In this document: piece by piece, positions 23,861 through 35,918 of the stretch
Layout of the letters: each line of letters starts with the position of its first letter
Numbering within the stretch: position 1 is the stretch's first letter
Assembly (NCBI GenBank): GCA_947650285.1
Contig: CANTFL010001445.1
Coordinates: forward strand, 62,001 to 126,000
DNA from: Hyaloperonospora brassicae
Lineage: Eukaryota > Oomycota > Peronosporomycetes > Peronosporales > Peronosporaceae
Length of the DNA: 64,000 nucleotides
Direction of reading: 5' to 3'
Notes under the pieces: generated by a model
What the model was told of the DNA's origin: nothing
Database searches by the model: none
What the model saw: only the letters and a program-made list of their open reading frames with translations
Position numbers and translations under genes: made by a program

Positions 23861-26041
23861 GAATTTGTTAAGTAGGAAGGCTACATCAGAATTCGCGGAG
23901 GTAGCGCGTCTTATACTTAGTGGCTTAAAAATTCCTTTTGTAATATCACCAGCTAATATGATGTGGACTCCTAAATCAAGGGGTCCCCATGAGTCCTGAG
24001 ACCATTTGTTCTTATGCTTCTTAGATAAAGGTAAACACATACATACCATTTCTTTAGACTAACATTTGGGCTAACGACTTCCTCAAGCGTACGTGTAAGC
24101 TAGTAAATGGTCGTTTAAATTCCGTTACATTCAGCACTTTCGCCTTTTTTATTTTGTAGTCTCTGATCTATTGACAATTGATTCTATAAGACGTCGTGCG
24201 CCAACCTACACATGATGGGGATGAATTATACATTTGCCAATATTCGGATCTGATTTCGGAGTACTATTTATCTTGGTCCTTGAATAATAACGACTTAATA
24301 TACACACCGTGCTCTATCCACTGACAAACGAATGAATACGTTCGTAGACAAGATTTTATTGTAAACAAATCCTGTAATTTCAGCGAAACTATTTTACATA
24401 CAAAACGATGTGACTTGCCGGCGTCTTGCTCTGCTGGCCGAATTTATGCACCTGCCAGAAGGACGTAATTTCGTTTAAATAAGCTTGTAGAAGTGTGAGA
24501 TTGTAATACGCAAATTTCAGCTGATCTATCTACATATGGTATGCAAATATATGGTATCTATAAAATTAGGGCTGTTAGGTAAAAGAGATTACAGTATCCT
24601 ACACCGTAGAGGTAAGCGTCGGTGATATACTGAAAATATAATACCGAATGAGTTAAAAGGAGCAACCTAGTTTGCAAGAATGACGTCGATGGGCATAGAG
24701 TAATGCATTATTCGTGCCCGAATTTCGTTTGTGAGCGACGTGGAGTTTTAAAAATACTTTGCTGGTAAAGCCCGTTTTTTTATTATCTACTGGTCTACTT
24801 AAGGTAAATATTGAATACAGTTATGGCTATATTTTCATAGAATCGAAGTCCTTATTTTCGTCACAAAAGTGGTAACTCTGCAATCTAAACATTCGCAGGG
24901 AGTCGAGGGTGGCAGCTTGTTCTAACACGATAAATTGTATATTTCTTTAAACAAGCATATTCATGGCTGACAGATAGCTCTATTTAGTACTACCGCCTGG
25001 TTTAACAGCTGAGAAGAATTCAGTAAACTTCTATATTTTTCAAGCCGTGTGAAAGATCCGCATATTTAGGTCTTCATCGCTTTATGGTCGTGTCATTCGA
25101 CACTACTTTACGCTAATTTAGACTCATGCAGGTAATTTGCAGTCAATCAGTCTGTTAATAGTTGCTAAGCTTCTGCATTCTATCGTTAATCGTGTTTATT
25201 TGATATATATAGCGATTTTGGGTATGCTTCATTAAAAACCTGAAAATTTGTGGCAATAGGCGGTCATACCTAATATTGCACCCAATTGTTACCTCAATAT
25301 ATTCAAAATTTGCCCAATAATCTATAGCATAAATTAACATGCTAAACGGCTAGATAATCGGTGTATCTATCCTTGTTTGGACAGGCCATATAATATCTTG
25401 ATACCCTTGCTGTTCCATTGAGATTTTTGAATTAGTTCAATTTTTGCTTGTACATGTTTTGTCGACACACACATATCAGATCGCTATATATACTACCCTA
25501 ACATTAATTCTCCGACCCCATACGAGCTCCAGTTGGGTTATAGCCAGAACGAGTTTGTCTAAATTTTGTGCATATATATATTTTACAAATTTTAAGTGTA
25601 TAGGGGAGCTAAAGAGTGATAGATTATGTAAAGGCTGGGTTTAAATAGCCAGTAGGCGAATTCCTGAAGCTGTATAACGGCCTGTTTGCTAAAAACAGCG
25701 ATCGATGCCAATGGCACTCTGGCGAGTGTCGATACAGCGAGGGATTTCCCAGACAGACATCTTGCCTGCTTCTGCTGGTGGTATTAAGCATGCGCTGAAT
25801 GCAGTAGCTCTCGAGTGCGTGCAAAGTTTACTAAACAGACGATAGGACAAGTTCGCAGCCAGTCGGTCCAGCTGATAAAGATTAGTAGCAAGATTAATCC
25901 GTACTGCTGCGAGGCGCCAAAACGTACTTATTGCGTCAACGGCGTAATTAAAGCAGGACAGTAGTTTTTACACTTAATTATTGCTACGTGCGACTATCTA
26001 GCAGGCCTGGAGCGATTAATAACGAATGGTTGTTTATTTGA
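23861..26041. other. AT-rich stretch; no gene seen
   Basis: No coding feature recognised. From about 25.6 kb the base composition becomes more balanced, suggesting remnants of inserted elements. Confidence 0.35.
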
Positions 26042-26493
26042 TCATGTTCGTTGTGCGAGGAGGAATTGGATCAAAAATGCGCCCGGATTGAAGCAGTCTG
26101 TATCTTTCAACTCGTTTTTTATATGACCAGATATGTGCCGCTTGCGCATGGACCTAAGGACGTTTCGTGCTCCGCGGGACTTGATGTTGTGCTCGCCAAG
26201 AAAAGATAATAACTGAGTCTCGGCGGCATCGCCAATCCCTATTATTGCGCTACGATACTGCGGAAAATTGCTTGTTAAGCACGCAGCCATTAGCTTAAAA
26301 GCTTAATTAACGCAGCCATCAGAAATAAAAAGCTACAAATACGCAGCCACCAGTTTGTCGGTAGATACCGTGTTCCTACTTTTGATATTGGACAGATCCA
26401 CGATTCTTCGTTCCTGAAGCGCCCGAAGAGCCTACATTTTTTTGCTTCTGTTGCTACACTCGTTTGGCGTCGTTTCGCTAGTGGTTCACGCAT
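26042..26493 (-). pseudogene. Possible MULE/FAR1-like transposase fragment
   Basis: Two abutting - strand frames (26,493-26,290 and 26,290-26,042) are unusually dense. The second has a segment (FLGEHNIKSRGARNVLRSMR) that resembles the region before the catalytic core in FAR1/MULE-type transposases, where an Arg-Glu-His-Thr-like stretch is followed by a conserved Asn-Leu/Val-x-x-Met-Arg. No catalytic motifs follow. This is a weak, memory-based resemblance; it could be an unrelated decayed exon. Confidence 0.25.
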
Positions 26494-27039
26494 GTATTAA
26501 TACTTCACTCGTGTTCAGCAGTAAGATGTGTCTTGTTGTAAAATTTAAATTCCACCATTGAAATGCGAAAGGTTAGCTTGTGGTAGGCTGGGTTATTTGT
26601 TGAATCAAGACGAATTAATCAAGAAATAGTGGGCAAATAGTTACTTCGCTCTTGCTATATTTTAGCCTCGATGGGGTTTGGTTGCAGACTTAATTTACTT
26701 TAGACTTGATGCGATGATTAAGCTAAAAGCTCGTTGATGAAGTGATTAAGCCGGGTGACGCACGCTTTGAGACGTGTGGCTTCCATTCTGACTTCCTTGA
26801 TACGGTTTAGTGATGAATAATGACGCAGAAGGTAATCGATTAGCGTTTCAATCACCTTTTTGTTCACATTTTAATGTAAAGTCGTCAGGCCGTTAGAAAC
26901 GTTAAAGATCGCTGTCGTAACCGACTGATACTTTGCCGGGATATCGATATCGAATACATCGAGCGATAGGAGAGAATCGACTGTGTTTAGTTTTTGCCCG
27001 CTTTAGACCCGAGTAACATCACTGTTTTCAGACGGTGTA

Positions 27040-27470
27040 TTGGGGATGTACGCGAAGGCCTTGTTCGTCGATATCATGTACTACGACTCCGGGTATCGAA
27101 ATCCACTATTTACAAAACGCAGCTCCATTTCTATGCTGCGCCACTCCACAACGAAATTATTAAAATATATAGCCTCCCGATACCACTGCCTATATCGAAA
27201 ACCTATAAAGAACTCGGTTGATGTAGCTGTGAAAACCAGGAGCGATGTATGAACGTATCTCTTTCTTTACAACGGTAGAAGACGTATCCTTAGAATACAC
27301 CACAACCTTTTAGGGATCAAGCACATCGATAAGCAAAGTTACCGGAGCAAATGTGGACTGCAATATGGCCGACTGCCTCACGAAGTTGTGGTCCGCACTT
27401 GAATATTTAGAGATGGGTAAGTTACATGGGGAATGTAATGGCAAGCAATAACACGTGTCAAGTCAGTCTT
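27040..27470 (+). pseudogene. Possible Ty1/Copia RNase H remnant
   Basis: At about 27,347-27,388 the + strand reads ANVDCNMADCLTK. This resembles the conserved N-x-A-D-x-L-T-K near the end of Ty1/Copia polyproteins. Just upstream, in another frame, IKHIDKQSY recalls the TKHID motif of the same domain. Frames change between the two, so the sequence is decayed. No LTRs were recognised nearby. The call rests on these two short motifs only. Confidence 0.4.
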
Positions 27471-30400
27471 CGTCAGGGAAGAGCGACAGATTTTGCGCTT
27501 TTAATTCCTGGTGTGGATGGAACGGACAAATAATATGTCGCTGAAACCAATAGAAATGCTTCACTTCCGCAGCATTGTGAGGGCTGATTCGCGCCCGAAA
27601 AGGAACCAAAGAAGACACGACAGCTCCGCATCTTGGTGTTCAGCACCTGTAAGCGCAGTTGAATACCCAGATACTCTATTTTTTCTTCATATCCGACTTT
27701 GTACACTCTTAGGCTTTGTTGACAAACTGTGCTGGCTCACGTTTTATGCTATGGCGTTGCAGCGTCTGCTCTTTCCTGCGCAAATTCTTGTCGATCGCTG
27801 CTCGATGCTCTGGGAGCTGTTTAAAAATTAGTTGTTGGCCTGTCAAAATTACTTGATGACCGATTATCAAGCAAAAGAAGTATATTTCAGCCCTTCTTGA
27901 ACGCGAAGTTCATGCCGAATTTGTCCACCATAAATTTGAAGAAGAGAGTAGCCCTCTCGTGCTGCATGCACTGTCGCAGTGTTCCAATTTAATCTCATAA
28001 TCTTTGATAAACACCAAATACAAGCGTTATGCATTCTCACGGGCGCCTTTCGTGTTGGTAGGCGCCATGTTGCCCAGATTTATTGTTCGTCGGGGATGTC
28101 GGAGCTTGAGTGTTATTTGCAAAAGATACGAGCGACTTATTTTTCGTCAAAGATCTCAAAGCTTGGGTATTAATGGTATAATATGTGATCATCTTACTTT
28201 TGCATAGTGGTGACAGTAAAAACACCGTCTTTTTCACCCAAAACGTCGTAGAGGTGGCTGTGAGATTTTCACTTGTCAATCTTCTCTCTAATTGGTCTTT
28301 AATATTTTATTTAAGCAGTTTAGTTTGCCAATGAGCTAGATAATATCATCACACTGGCCATATTGGTCATAAATACAATGCGTTTTTCAAGTGCGGTCGG
28401 AGGATTGATATTTTATATCCCCTTATTGTATGATATTGGTTCTGCTCTTCAAAAGCACAATGTAGCGAAAGCTTCTTAAACTGGAAACTATGCCTCAGCA
28501 ACAATATTGAAAACTGCCGGAACATATTCCAGTGATGGTAAATTTGCGTTGGCTTCCTATGTTCGTTAGATAGGTGCGCTGTATGTATAACGAATATATA
28601 GCCAGTTGTTGCTTTTAAATGACCGATCTTTTTAAATCTATCAACCAGGAGATCGAGCATTAGTTTATTCGAGGGCGCCATATTTCATGGAAAATGGATT
28701 AATGATCGTAACGCTTCGATACTACCAATTGTATGCTCTTTTTACTATTAAATGACGTTGAATGAGATTGAATGCATTAGATTGCGCAGAAAAAACACAT
28801 TTAAAACTTTCATGTTCGACTTGCTTCGGCCCAGATCATTTCGCCAGAGATTCACTAGCATAGCACGCAACCCAAGAATGCAATTATATCAGAGAATCGT
28901 TTCATTTTGTCGAGCCATAATAAAAGTATGCTGCGGTGTCCAAGTTGACCAGGACGATAAAATTTTGACATGTGGGCAGAAGAAACGTTTTACAAGTTAG
29001 AAATTGACAATGGTAAGGAATAGCGTAAAAAGTTTGAATGCGAGCGATATTCGAGGCAGTAGCTGTCTGTTCCTAACTAATAAATTGTTTGCTTTGTGTC
29101 TCATCTCTATGCCTATGCTTTTTTAGTCCGAATCAGATGTCTGTCTCCTAATTTTGGTATACTATGTAGTGCACCGGTGTCGAGCGTCAACATGAACTTC
29201 TCTCGATAGATGATGTAGTATTACATTGATTTGTTTGCTTTTGCTATATGCGACGATCAATGATCGCAATATGTATCAATTCGTATCAAAGCATTTGATG
29301 GCGATACATCTATCGCTTTATACATTTCTGCAAATAATATACTGGTTAACCTTTCAGATCATACACGTATTTTGTACATTCCTCTAGAATACCATATTTT
29401 GATATATTAAATTTGGCGTGCATATAACCAATTCACATCTTCTACCGTTCGTGTTCTGAGTATACATATATACGATGCATGAAGCTCGCTTTTATCGAAA
29501 TTTCTGTGTGTAGCTTTGTTGTACGTATTCTCGAAAAGGGATTATTTCTTATTCTCCCTGCGAACTTAATATAAAATTAATTCATATTTGCTCTAGATAG
29601 TTTGAAGCTAGTTCAAACTGTGTTGAGCTAAGTCGTCAGTCTTGTTTAGTCATATAATTGATTAAAATAATTCTACCCGGCAAATTCGGCGACTTTGGTG
29701 ATTTCAATTATTTTACAAAATGCCAACCTTTCGATTTAAATGTACGCAACGGTACCATCTTCGTCTCATTATCAACGTGTTATTAGAATTATAATTGCTA
29801 TTAGGAAAGTAGAAATTATTATTATATACATTAATTGTTTGGGTTGATTAGCCTAACATTTATAGTACTTGTATCATCGCCGCAAAAAACAATTTGAAAT
29901 ATATGATGGATTGGCTCCAAATCGCGTTCCTTAGGAGAATAATAAAGCACAGGAAGGATCCCGGCAATATGATGTACACATAGTGATTACAAATTATAAT
30001 AACCATGTTATTTTAGTAAAATTGTGCTCGGAAGAGTACAATATTAAGCACGATACGAATTTAGGAAATAGGGACTTTCGTATCAAAAACAAGCTAATGT
30101 ACACGGCAATGTCGAGTGTTAGATTAAATTGACACTTCCGAAATCATGCCAATGTTTAGACATACATCTTTAGTCATGCTCATATATGTCTTGAAGAGTC
30201 CAAATGTTTTTCGTCACCCTTCAAAACACGAGCGGATGAGATTCGTTGACGATTTCAGCCTGTATTAACAAAGTTGAATCGCTTGATGGCCCAACTACTA
30301 TGATCTAGACGCTTTCATCGGATCTTATGATGAACCGACGTGATAATGTCCAGGTATCTAACTTATATGTGCTTGGCATCAACAAATAAGATTATACGTC

Positions 30401-32029
30401 GCTCTTTTTTGCATGTTTGCGATGACGTTGAGACAACCAACAAGATTATATGTATATAATAGAAAGCCAGTAAATATCTATTGGCGCAAACATCGGCATC
30501 AAAATATATATCATTGTTGATATCGATGTTTGCATAGCCTTTTTACCAAGTCTATTACCATATCGATGGTCGCCGTTGTCAACTCTGGTTGAGTAGAGGT
30601 CTACGGCATGTAGAAAAGCTTATAGTTTCGATCAAAAAGAAAATAATCGAACACTTACTATCGGCAACATTTGTATGATCTATGTAATTGCGATTACATG
30701 CAATTTGTGTAAATTTTATAACGTTGCTGACTAGTTTGTACTGTCCTGATAAAATCTTGATAAAGTGCAGAGTAAACAATTCACTAAGTGATCCGTCTAA
30801 GCGAAAAGCATTCAAGACTTTCCTTTCGTTATGGGTAATACGTAAGCGTTGCAGTAAATATACTCGTGAAACGAGTGTCCATCGTGCAGCCGAAACACAT
30901 GCAAGAACAACCGCTCACTGCTACTAGCTGCCGAATGTAAATAGATCAAACTAATTCGTCTAGACGCAGATTAAAGATCGTGAAACACGAAGTATTATAT
31001 TTTAGTTGTACATATATTGAGAGAACGCGTTCCGTTTCTCTCGCTTGATATTTAAGTATACATAATTTGTAAAATCTTGAATTAATTGTAATGCAACGGG
31101 AACGAAAAATCTTTTCAAAATTGAGAGAAAATGTATACGATCGTTAGATAGATTTCACCGGGCTATTGACAATCGAGCACCAGGATATTGTCCGATGATC
31201 TATGTCTATCGATATTCGACGGCTTTTGGATACAATCAAACGTCAGGCCTTTATCCTTTCCTTTCAGTGTTGAATGCGCTTTGATCGGCAAGGAGACTTT
31301 ATTGTATATCTGTATTGTATATGTCACGCATACATGTGCTCGCACATATCGTTCCTATGGCTGATACTTTAGTATATATGTAATGTATAATACCTTTTAA
31401 AATCATGGTATGCGTTTTTCTATAATGTCATTTGATGTCCTGTTGAAGCCTAATATTCTTTTTTTGCATTTATGTATTTCAAATTCCCGGTGTCCAAGGT
31501 TATCTACAAGTATCTGGTGAATTTTACATGTCTTATTATGTATACAAAACTTTTTGACCATACTTTTTATTGACTGGTGAATTCTTGTATATTTTGATGA
31601 ATATATTAGTGCATATCGACATTGCTAGCAATAAAATATATTGCAGTAAAGCATGTATATGTTCAGTACGTGTAATAAATTGTAAAACGCATACCAGTTC
31701 ACTTCAATTGTATACTCTACTGCATTTTTATGGACAAATTTCCTTTTAGGCAGTTTTTGTAAAGAAAAAGTTTATTGTAACATTGTTGGTATTTCCATTT
31801 AGAATCCTGAGTTGCAGTCCCGTCTTGCCTGCTTCATAATAGTGGACAATACTTTTTCATATTTCGTCATCCTTGTATCCTGCGAATATATGAAGCCAAT
31901 TCTGAATCTGATAAACTGCGATTTTCTTGATGATATGGACCTGCTCGAAAATAGTCAGAACTATACCGTTTCCCAACATGTTGTGGTAGCACCTCGCAAA
32001 TACAGTTACAAACGTGCGATGTGTAATCA
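27471..32029. other. Mostly AT-rich DNA with unidentified short frames
   Basis: Several frames of 80-105 codons occur (27,511-27,831 +; 28,681-28,367 -; 28,752-29,000 +). Parts of the - strand at 27.5-27.9 kb have protein-like composition, but none shows a recognised domain. From 29 to 32 kb the sequence is AT-rich with nothing I can call. Confidence 0.3.
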
Positions 32030-32083
32030 GTAATGTGCAGCGTGACGATTCGTAATGTGCGATGTGACGATTCGTAATGCTCG
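32030..32083. repeat. 22-bp tandem repeat, about 2.5 units
   Basis: Units start at 32,030, 32,052 and 32,074, each beginning GTAATG. The two full units differ only at GCAGCG versus GCGATG. Confidence 0.85.
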
Positions 32084-32137
32084 AGTATCCAATTGGTTGT
32101 TCAGTCGGATTATACAGTAGGATTGAGGGTGGCAGAA

Positions 32138-32262
32138 GCCATTGCGATCTAAAGACTAATATATCTTAATTGCAGTATATGATGAAGGGTTCAGCTGCCA
32201 TTGCGATCTAAAGACTAATATATCTTAATTGCAGTATATGATGAAGGGTTTAGCTGCCATTA
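32138..32262. repeat. 59-bp tandem duplication
   Basis: Two full copies start at 32,138 and 32,197 (GCCATTGCGATCTAAAGACT...), followed by a partial third (GCCATT at 32,256). The two full copies are almost identical (TTCAGC versus TTTAGC), so the duplication is recent compared with the decayed surroundings. Confidence 0.9.
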
Positions 32263-33310
32263 CTTTCACTGTCACGTGATTCCCTTTGCATGTAAATAAT
32301 GCCTTTTGGAAATTTATCTACCACACATTTTATTTGAATGCAAATTTTTTTGTTCCTTCTTCATGACAACTTATAATTAGGATGTTTCCTGACTACATGA
32401 CAACTTTGCTTCATTTATGTAGGCGCTCAATTGTATCTTGTTCACCATTTGTAATTATACAGATTTAAATTGAAATTCAATCTATTTTCATTCCTCGAAA
32501 TAAACATACGGTTCTTTTTCTACATCTTCGCTTTGTGAGGTTTGTTCAGACGAACGCTGCTTGCACGCCAGGGCTTGCAGGCAAGTTCCATGTGTTGCCT
32601 TATAGTTGAAAGAAATATAGGAAACCGACATTCATATGTATGAACGTAATTACTAGCTTGCGGTACTTTTTGCTACATCTAGCCGAGAAAAAACCACTTG
32701 GCAATGAACTCGTGTCTGTACCGTTTCGTGGCGGGATGTTAAAGCGATTGCACCCTCTGCAGGAGCTTTGCGAACAACGATCGCAACATGTCACAGACCA
32801 TTAGTATCACCACATCAGCATCCTCGGCTATCTATTGACGATTTCATATCTCTTGACCATGGTCCATATCCTTTTCGTCGTCTACGAAGCCAAAGACGCA
32901 TTTAGAAACGCTAGAATCATTCGACGGCAATGCCGAGCTGCGTTGTGGCATTACGGCGCCATTAAGTGGCCCTGTGCATTAACTGTGGCAATGTTTCGTA
33001 TGGTGTACGAACCGATAGACCCGTATTAGAATCAGTCAGCGTGGCTATTTCTCGCAAACATTGAGATGTCCTGAAGTTTTATGCTTTCTGATTCGGTCGA
33101 TTCAGCAGCCCATGTTTCGAATGTACACTGCCGGTTGCCAATCGCGTTTCGTTCCATCTCAGAAACATTTTGTCATTTCAGCACTCACCCTTGATCGTCC
33201 CTTCTTCCCTCGCATACGTCAATTCCCGCATTTGTTGATCCTATTGACGAAGTAAGTGGAATAGAGAGTATCGATTTAAGCTCGTTTGCTTGATACCCCG
33301 TGCGACTATG
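32263..33310. other. Transition zone; no gene seen
   Basis: G+C rises from about 32.6 kb. Frames at 32,794-32,600 (-), 32,835-33,029 (+) and 33,406-33,185 (-) are short and unrecognised. Confidence 0.35.
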
Positions 33311-33660
33311 AGTCGCACGGAACGGAATGTAGAGCAAAATGAAGAATAGAATGTGCTGTAAAAACATCCGCCACCGCCCAAACCCTCTTGCGAATCCTAG
33401 TCGCACGGAACGGAACCCCGCTCGTCAATCTGACTCGCTTGTCCAACTAGTTAAGTTGTCTCGCTGAGAAGGACTCGCTGCCTTCGTCTTGCGTCAGCCG
33501 ACTGGGTACTCCTACTCGCTGCGTAGGACCCGCTGCGTTCCACTCTCTGCGCCTCACTTGCCTGGGTTAAACATTGAGAGCACAACGGCGGATGGGACGT
33601 GTTGTAAAGACATCCGCCACCGCCCAAACTGCTTGCAAATCACAGTCGCAAGGATGGGAC
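33311..33660. repeat. Imperfect direct repeats (CATCCGCCACCGCCCAAAC units)
   Basis: The block AGTCGCACGGAACGGAA occurs at about 33,311 and 33,399, with a diverged form (AGTCGCAAGGATGGGAC) at about 33,644. The block ACATCCGCCACCGCCCAAAC occurs at about 33,364 and 33,610. Between the copies the motif ACTCGCTG is repeated several times. This looks like a degraded minisatellite-like or nested repeat next to the MULE insertion. Confidence 0.65.
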
Positions 33661-33984
33661 ATAGAGAGCAGAGAGGCAGATGGAATGTACGGCACGAACC
33701 TACGATTTGGCCACATGGCCGAGGAACGGGACGGGTTAATCATCCCCAACTGAAAGACTACCTGTCCCCAAGTCTATCCCCAACTACACAAAGACATATA
33801 GTCAGTTATTTTTGGGTCGTAATTTGTGCTCGTCTTCACAGATGGCAAAACGACAGCGGTACATAGCACCGAGTTCTACGCTAAGAGAGGCTCAAAGAAC
33901 ACAAATAAGCTTATAGGAAAACCACGACCCTGCCTGGGTCCCCGCCGTTTCAAGAGGAGGCGAACGAGCCCATAAAGCCGAGCC

Positions 33985-34224
33985 TTACATGCAATGTGTC
34001 ACCTCTAGCCGCAATTGCATTCCTATGAATGTACGCGGACCTACGTAAATGAAACCATCGGAATAAGGTAGGACCGTGATCCGCCTGCGGCATACAAATT
34101 GAGGCTCTGACAAGTAGCTAATCATTTCTTCTGCAACTTCAGGGCGATATGTAAAAGTTGACGAGCTGTCCTGCGACTGAGCACACTTTCTGGCAACAAG
34201 ATGTAAATGGTATTGGTTTTGCAT
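33985..34224 (-). CDS. Unidentified 79-codon frame inside MULE copy 1
   Basis: This frame starts at an ATG (MQNQYHLHLVARKC...) and ends at a stop. It is mixed in charge, with no membrane segment and no known motif. It is identical to 54,717-54,956 in copy 2, which only shows that the copies are recent. It may be a captured host-gene fragment or chance. I do not claim that it is expressed. Confidence 0.2.
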   Translation of the reverse strand: MQNQYHLHLVARKCAQSQDSSSTFTYRPEVAEEMISYLSEPQFVCRRRITVLPYSDGFIYVGPRTFIGMQLRLEVTHCM

Positions 34225-34977
34225 ACTAGTGCGTCACCTATGTCGTTGATGTACAGGGGTCAGTGGACAACGCCAGGATCTAGAAGGAGCTCACAAGACA
34301 AGAATTAAAGGGAAGTGACAGACTGTTTTGCTCAGCATGACAGTCTTGTGATTCTTTTCCGACGCGCACGTCGCTACAAACGATGACAGTATGCAGCTGC
34401 GATCTAATGTTGGGCATATCTGTATCGTGAATGGCAGGATGACTGGATGATCAGTGTGGATACGCCGTCGCTCTCAAGCTGCTGATAAGCCTACGTCATG
34501 AAGAGTGCTAGGTTATAAAGGTACGTAAGTGACTATGTTCTTTAAGTATTTTTATATACTCAAGCGCTCCGGGGTCAATGGTATGCAGTGGACTGGCGAA
34601 TACGTCTACAACCAGCAGATGCTAAGGTAACGAAGCCACTGTTGTTACCGCAGCTGTCTACTAATATCTAACGAATACTCGGCGCATGTAAATATGTATT
34701 ACAGAGTCACTTATTCGTTGAACGAATTGTCCAGCCTCGAGCGTATATGGATACTGATAGCTCGAGCTTTAACAGACGAAGGCACTACGGTGCGCACTCA
34801 GTGAGCTGCAGCAACAACATGACGCGAGGTCCGGATCACGCGTGTCGATGCGAATGCATTTAAGATGTAAAATGAAATTAAACTTATGCCGAGATCAGCT
34901 ACGTGCTCATATCTTGTCTCAGAACTTTAACCGCATCTCGTGCATGTAAACTTTCATTAAAAATTATTTAATGCTTG

Positions 34978-35349
34978 TTATGCGAAGTGCGTGATTACAT
35001 GGTAGGTTAACGTGCCCGGTTTCGCTTTCCTATCTGAGTCCATACCAGCTATATTAGGTGTATCTGCAGTAATCGCTTGATCGGAGTCGAAAAAGTCTTG
35101 CACTTCACTCTCCAAATAGTTAGACTCGAAATAGCTGTCATTACCATGAGCAACATGCAATAAATTTTGACTCTGACCCAAGTTTCTGCCGTGCCCTTCA
35201 GAATCGCATCTGTCCTTCGCTCCAGTAGTGGCCACACATAGTATCGACTTTCTACATACATCCGACACGTCAGGCCGCAAGTTGCCATCAACCTCGGACT
35301 GCTGACGATACGTATTCGAGCTGTCTTTGTCTAGCGGACGAATATCCAT
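34978..35349 (-). CDS. Unidentified acidic 123-codon frame inside MULE copy 1
   Basis: It starts at ATG (MDIRPLDKDSSNTY...) and is rich in Asp, Glu, Ser and Asn, with four Cys. The same frame stays open about 27 codons upstream of the ATG, to a TAG at about 35,432. That stop is directly followed by GTACGTG, so it could also be an exon edge. No domain is recognised. An identical frame is present in copy 2 at 55,710-56,081. Possible explanations are a captured host exon (Pack-MULE), a relic of an element-specific gene, or chance. Confidence 0.3.
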   Translation of the reverse strand: MDIRPLDKDSSNTYRQQSEVDGNLRPDVSDVCRKSILCVATTGAKDRCDSEGHGRNLGQSQNLLHVAHGNDSYFESNYLESEVQDFFDSDQAITADTPNIAGMDSDRKAKPGTLTYHVITHFA

Positions 35350-35446
35350 CCATAAATCTGAATCCAGTAGATATGTAAGTCGCGATAGGATCGAATGAAG
35401 GTAAACAGTAAGCTTTGCAGCACGTACCTAGCTCAACCCTGCATGT

Positions 35447-35575
35447 CGTCAGTGCTGCACCTTTGACCGAACCTGTATTACGTCAGTGTAGCCCCTTGGC
35501 TCGTACTTGTCTTACGTCAGGTCAGCACCTTGGATCGAACTTGTCTCACGTCAGTGCCGTAGTTTAGCTCGTATT
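35447..35575. repeat. Subterminal ~34-bp tandem repeats in MULE copy 1
   Basis: The motif CGTCAGTG or CGTCAG recurs at about 35,447, 35,480, 35,514 and 35,549, each time in a context like CTCG(T/A)ACTTGTCTTACGTCAG. Subterminal repeats in DNA transposons often bind transposase; that role here is only inferred. The matching array in copy 2 is at about 56,179-56,307. Confidence 0.75.
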
Positions 35576-35873
35576 TCTTGGTGTTTGTTTCCAAACGCTA
35601 AGACGTAACGTTTAGCACTGGCGTGTGGGGGAGCCTTTATATATACATATTCATATGTAGATCTGTATGTATATTAATATCATATATTTATATTGATCGC
35701 AAGACGCAAGGCTATGTACCGCTGTCGTTTTGCCATCTGTGAAGACGAGCACAAATTACGACCCAAAAATAACTGATTATATGTCTTTGTGTAGTTGGGG
35801 ATAGACTTGGGGACAGGTAGTCTTTCAGTTGGGGATGTTTAATTCCTCCCCCGAGGAACCAACATTCAGTCCC

Positions 35874-35887
35874 TCACTTTCCATTTT
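35874..35887 (+). promoter_or_regulatory. Oomycete-type initiator (Inr) of the effector gene
   Basis: TCACTTTCCATTTT matches the oomycete Inr core TCATTYYNCAWTTT at 13 of 14 positions and is followed by a C/T-rich stretch. It lies 45 bp before the proposed start codon, so transcription from the A at about 35,876 would give a 5' UTR of about 43 nt, typical for oomycetes. It lies 14 bp beyond the right target duplication of MULE copy 1. Confidence 0.6.
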
Positions 35888-35918
35888 CCTCTTCCCACGA
35901 CAACAACACCACCTCGAC

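Larger units (their letters stand above)
33728..35850. mobile_element. Non-autonomous Mutator-like element (MULE), copy 1
   Basis: The element is 2,123 bp and is flanked by a perfect 9-bp duplication CCGAGGAAC at 33,719-33,727 and 35,851-35,859. Its 140-bp terminal inverted repeats (33,728-33,867 and 35,711-35,850) start GGGACGGGTTAATCATCCCC on the left and GGGAGGAATTAAACATCCCC on the right. Long TIRs plus a 9-bp duplication are the signature of the Mutator superfamily (established knowledge). No transposase is encoded, so it must have been moved by one supplied elsewhere. The inside holds two unidentified - strand frames and a small subterminal tandem array. A nearly identical copy lies at 53,920-56,582. 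The right end stops 24 bp before the predicted initiator of the effector gene. Confidence 0.9.

Noticed and set aside
33489..33866. A 125-codon + strand frame running into the MULE left TIR.
   Set aside because: Its second half is the TIR read through, and the first half is a repeat cluster; no protein family resemblance.
33736..35842. A piggyBac-type element bounded by TTAA.
   Set aside because: TTAA is present at both ends of both copies, but it lies inside the terminal repeat. The homology continues outward to GGGACGGG, and perfect or near-perfect 9-bp duplications flank those outer ends, which fits a MULE.
35829..35918. An effector start codon upstream of 35,919, inside the MULE terminal repeat.
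   Set aside because: The frame is open there only by chance through the TIR; the residues are not part of a signal peptide. The ATG at 35,919 begins a clean signal peptide and follows the initiator at the right distance.
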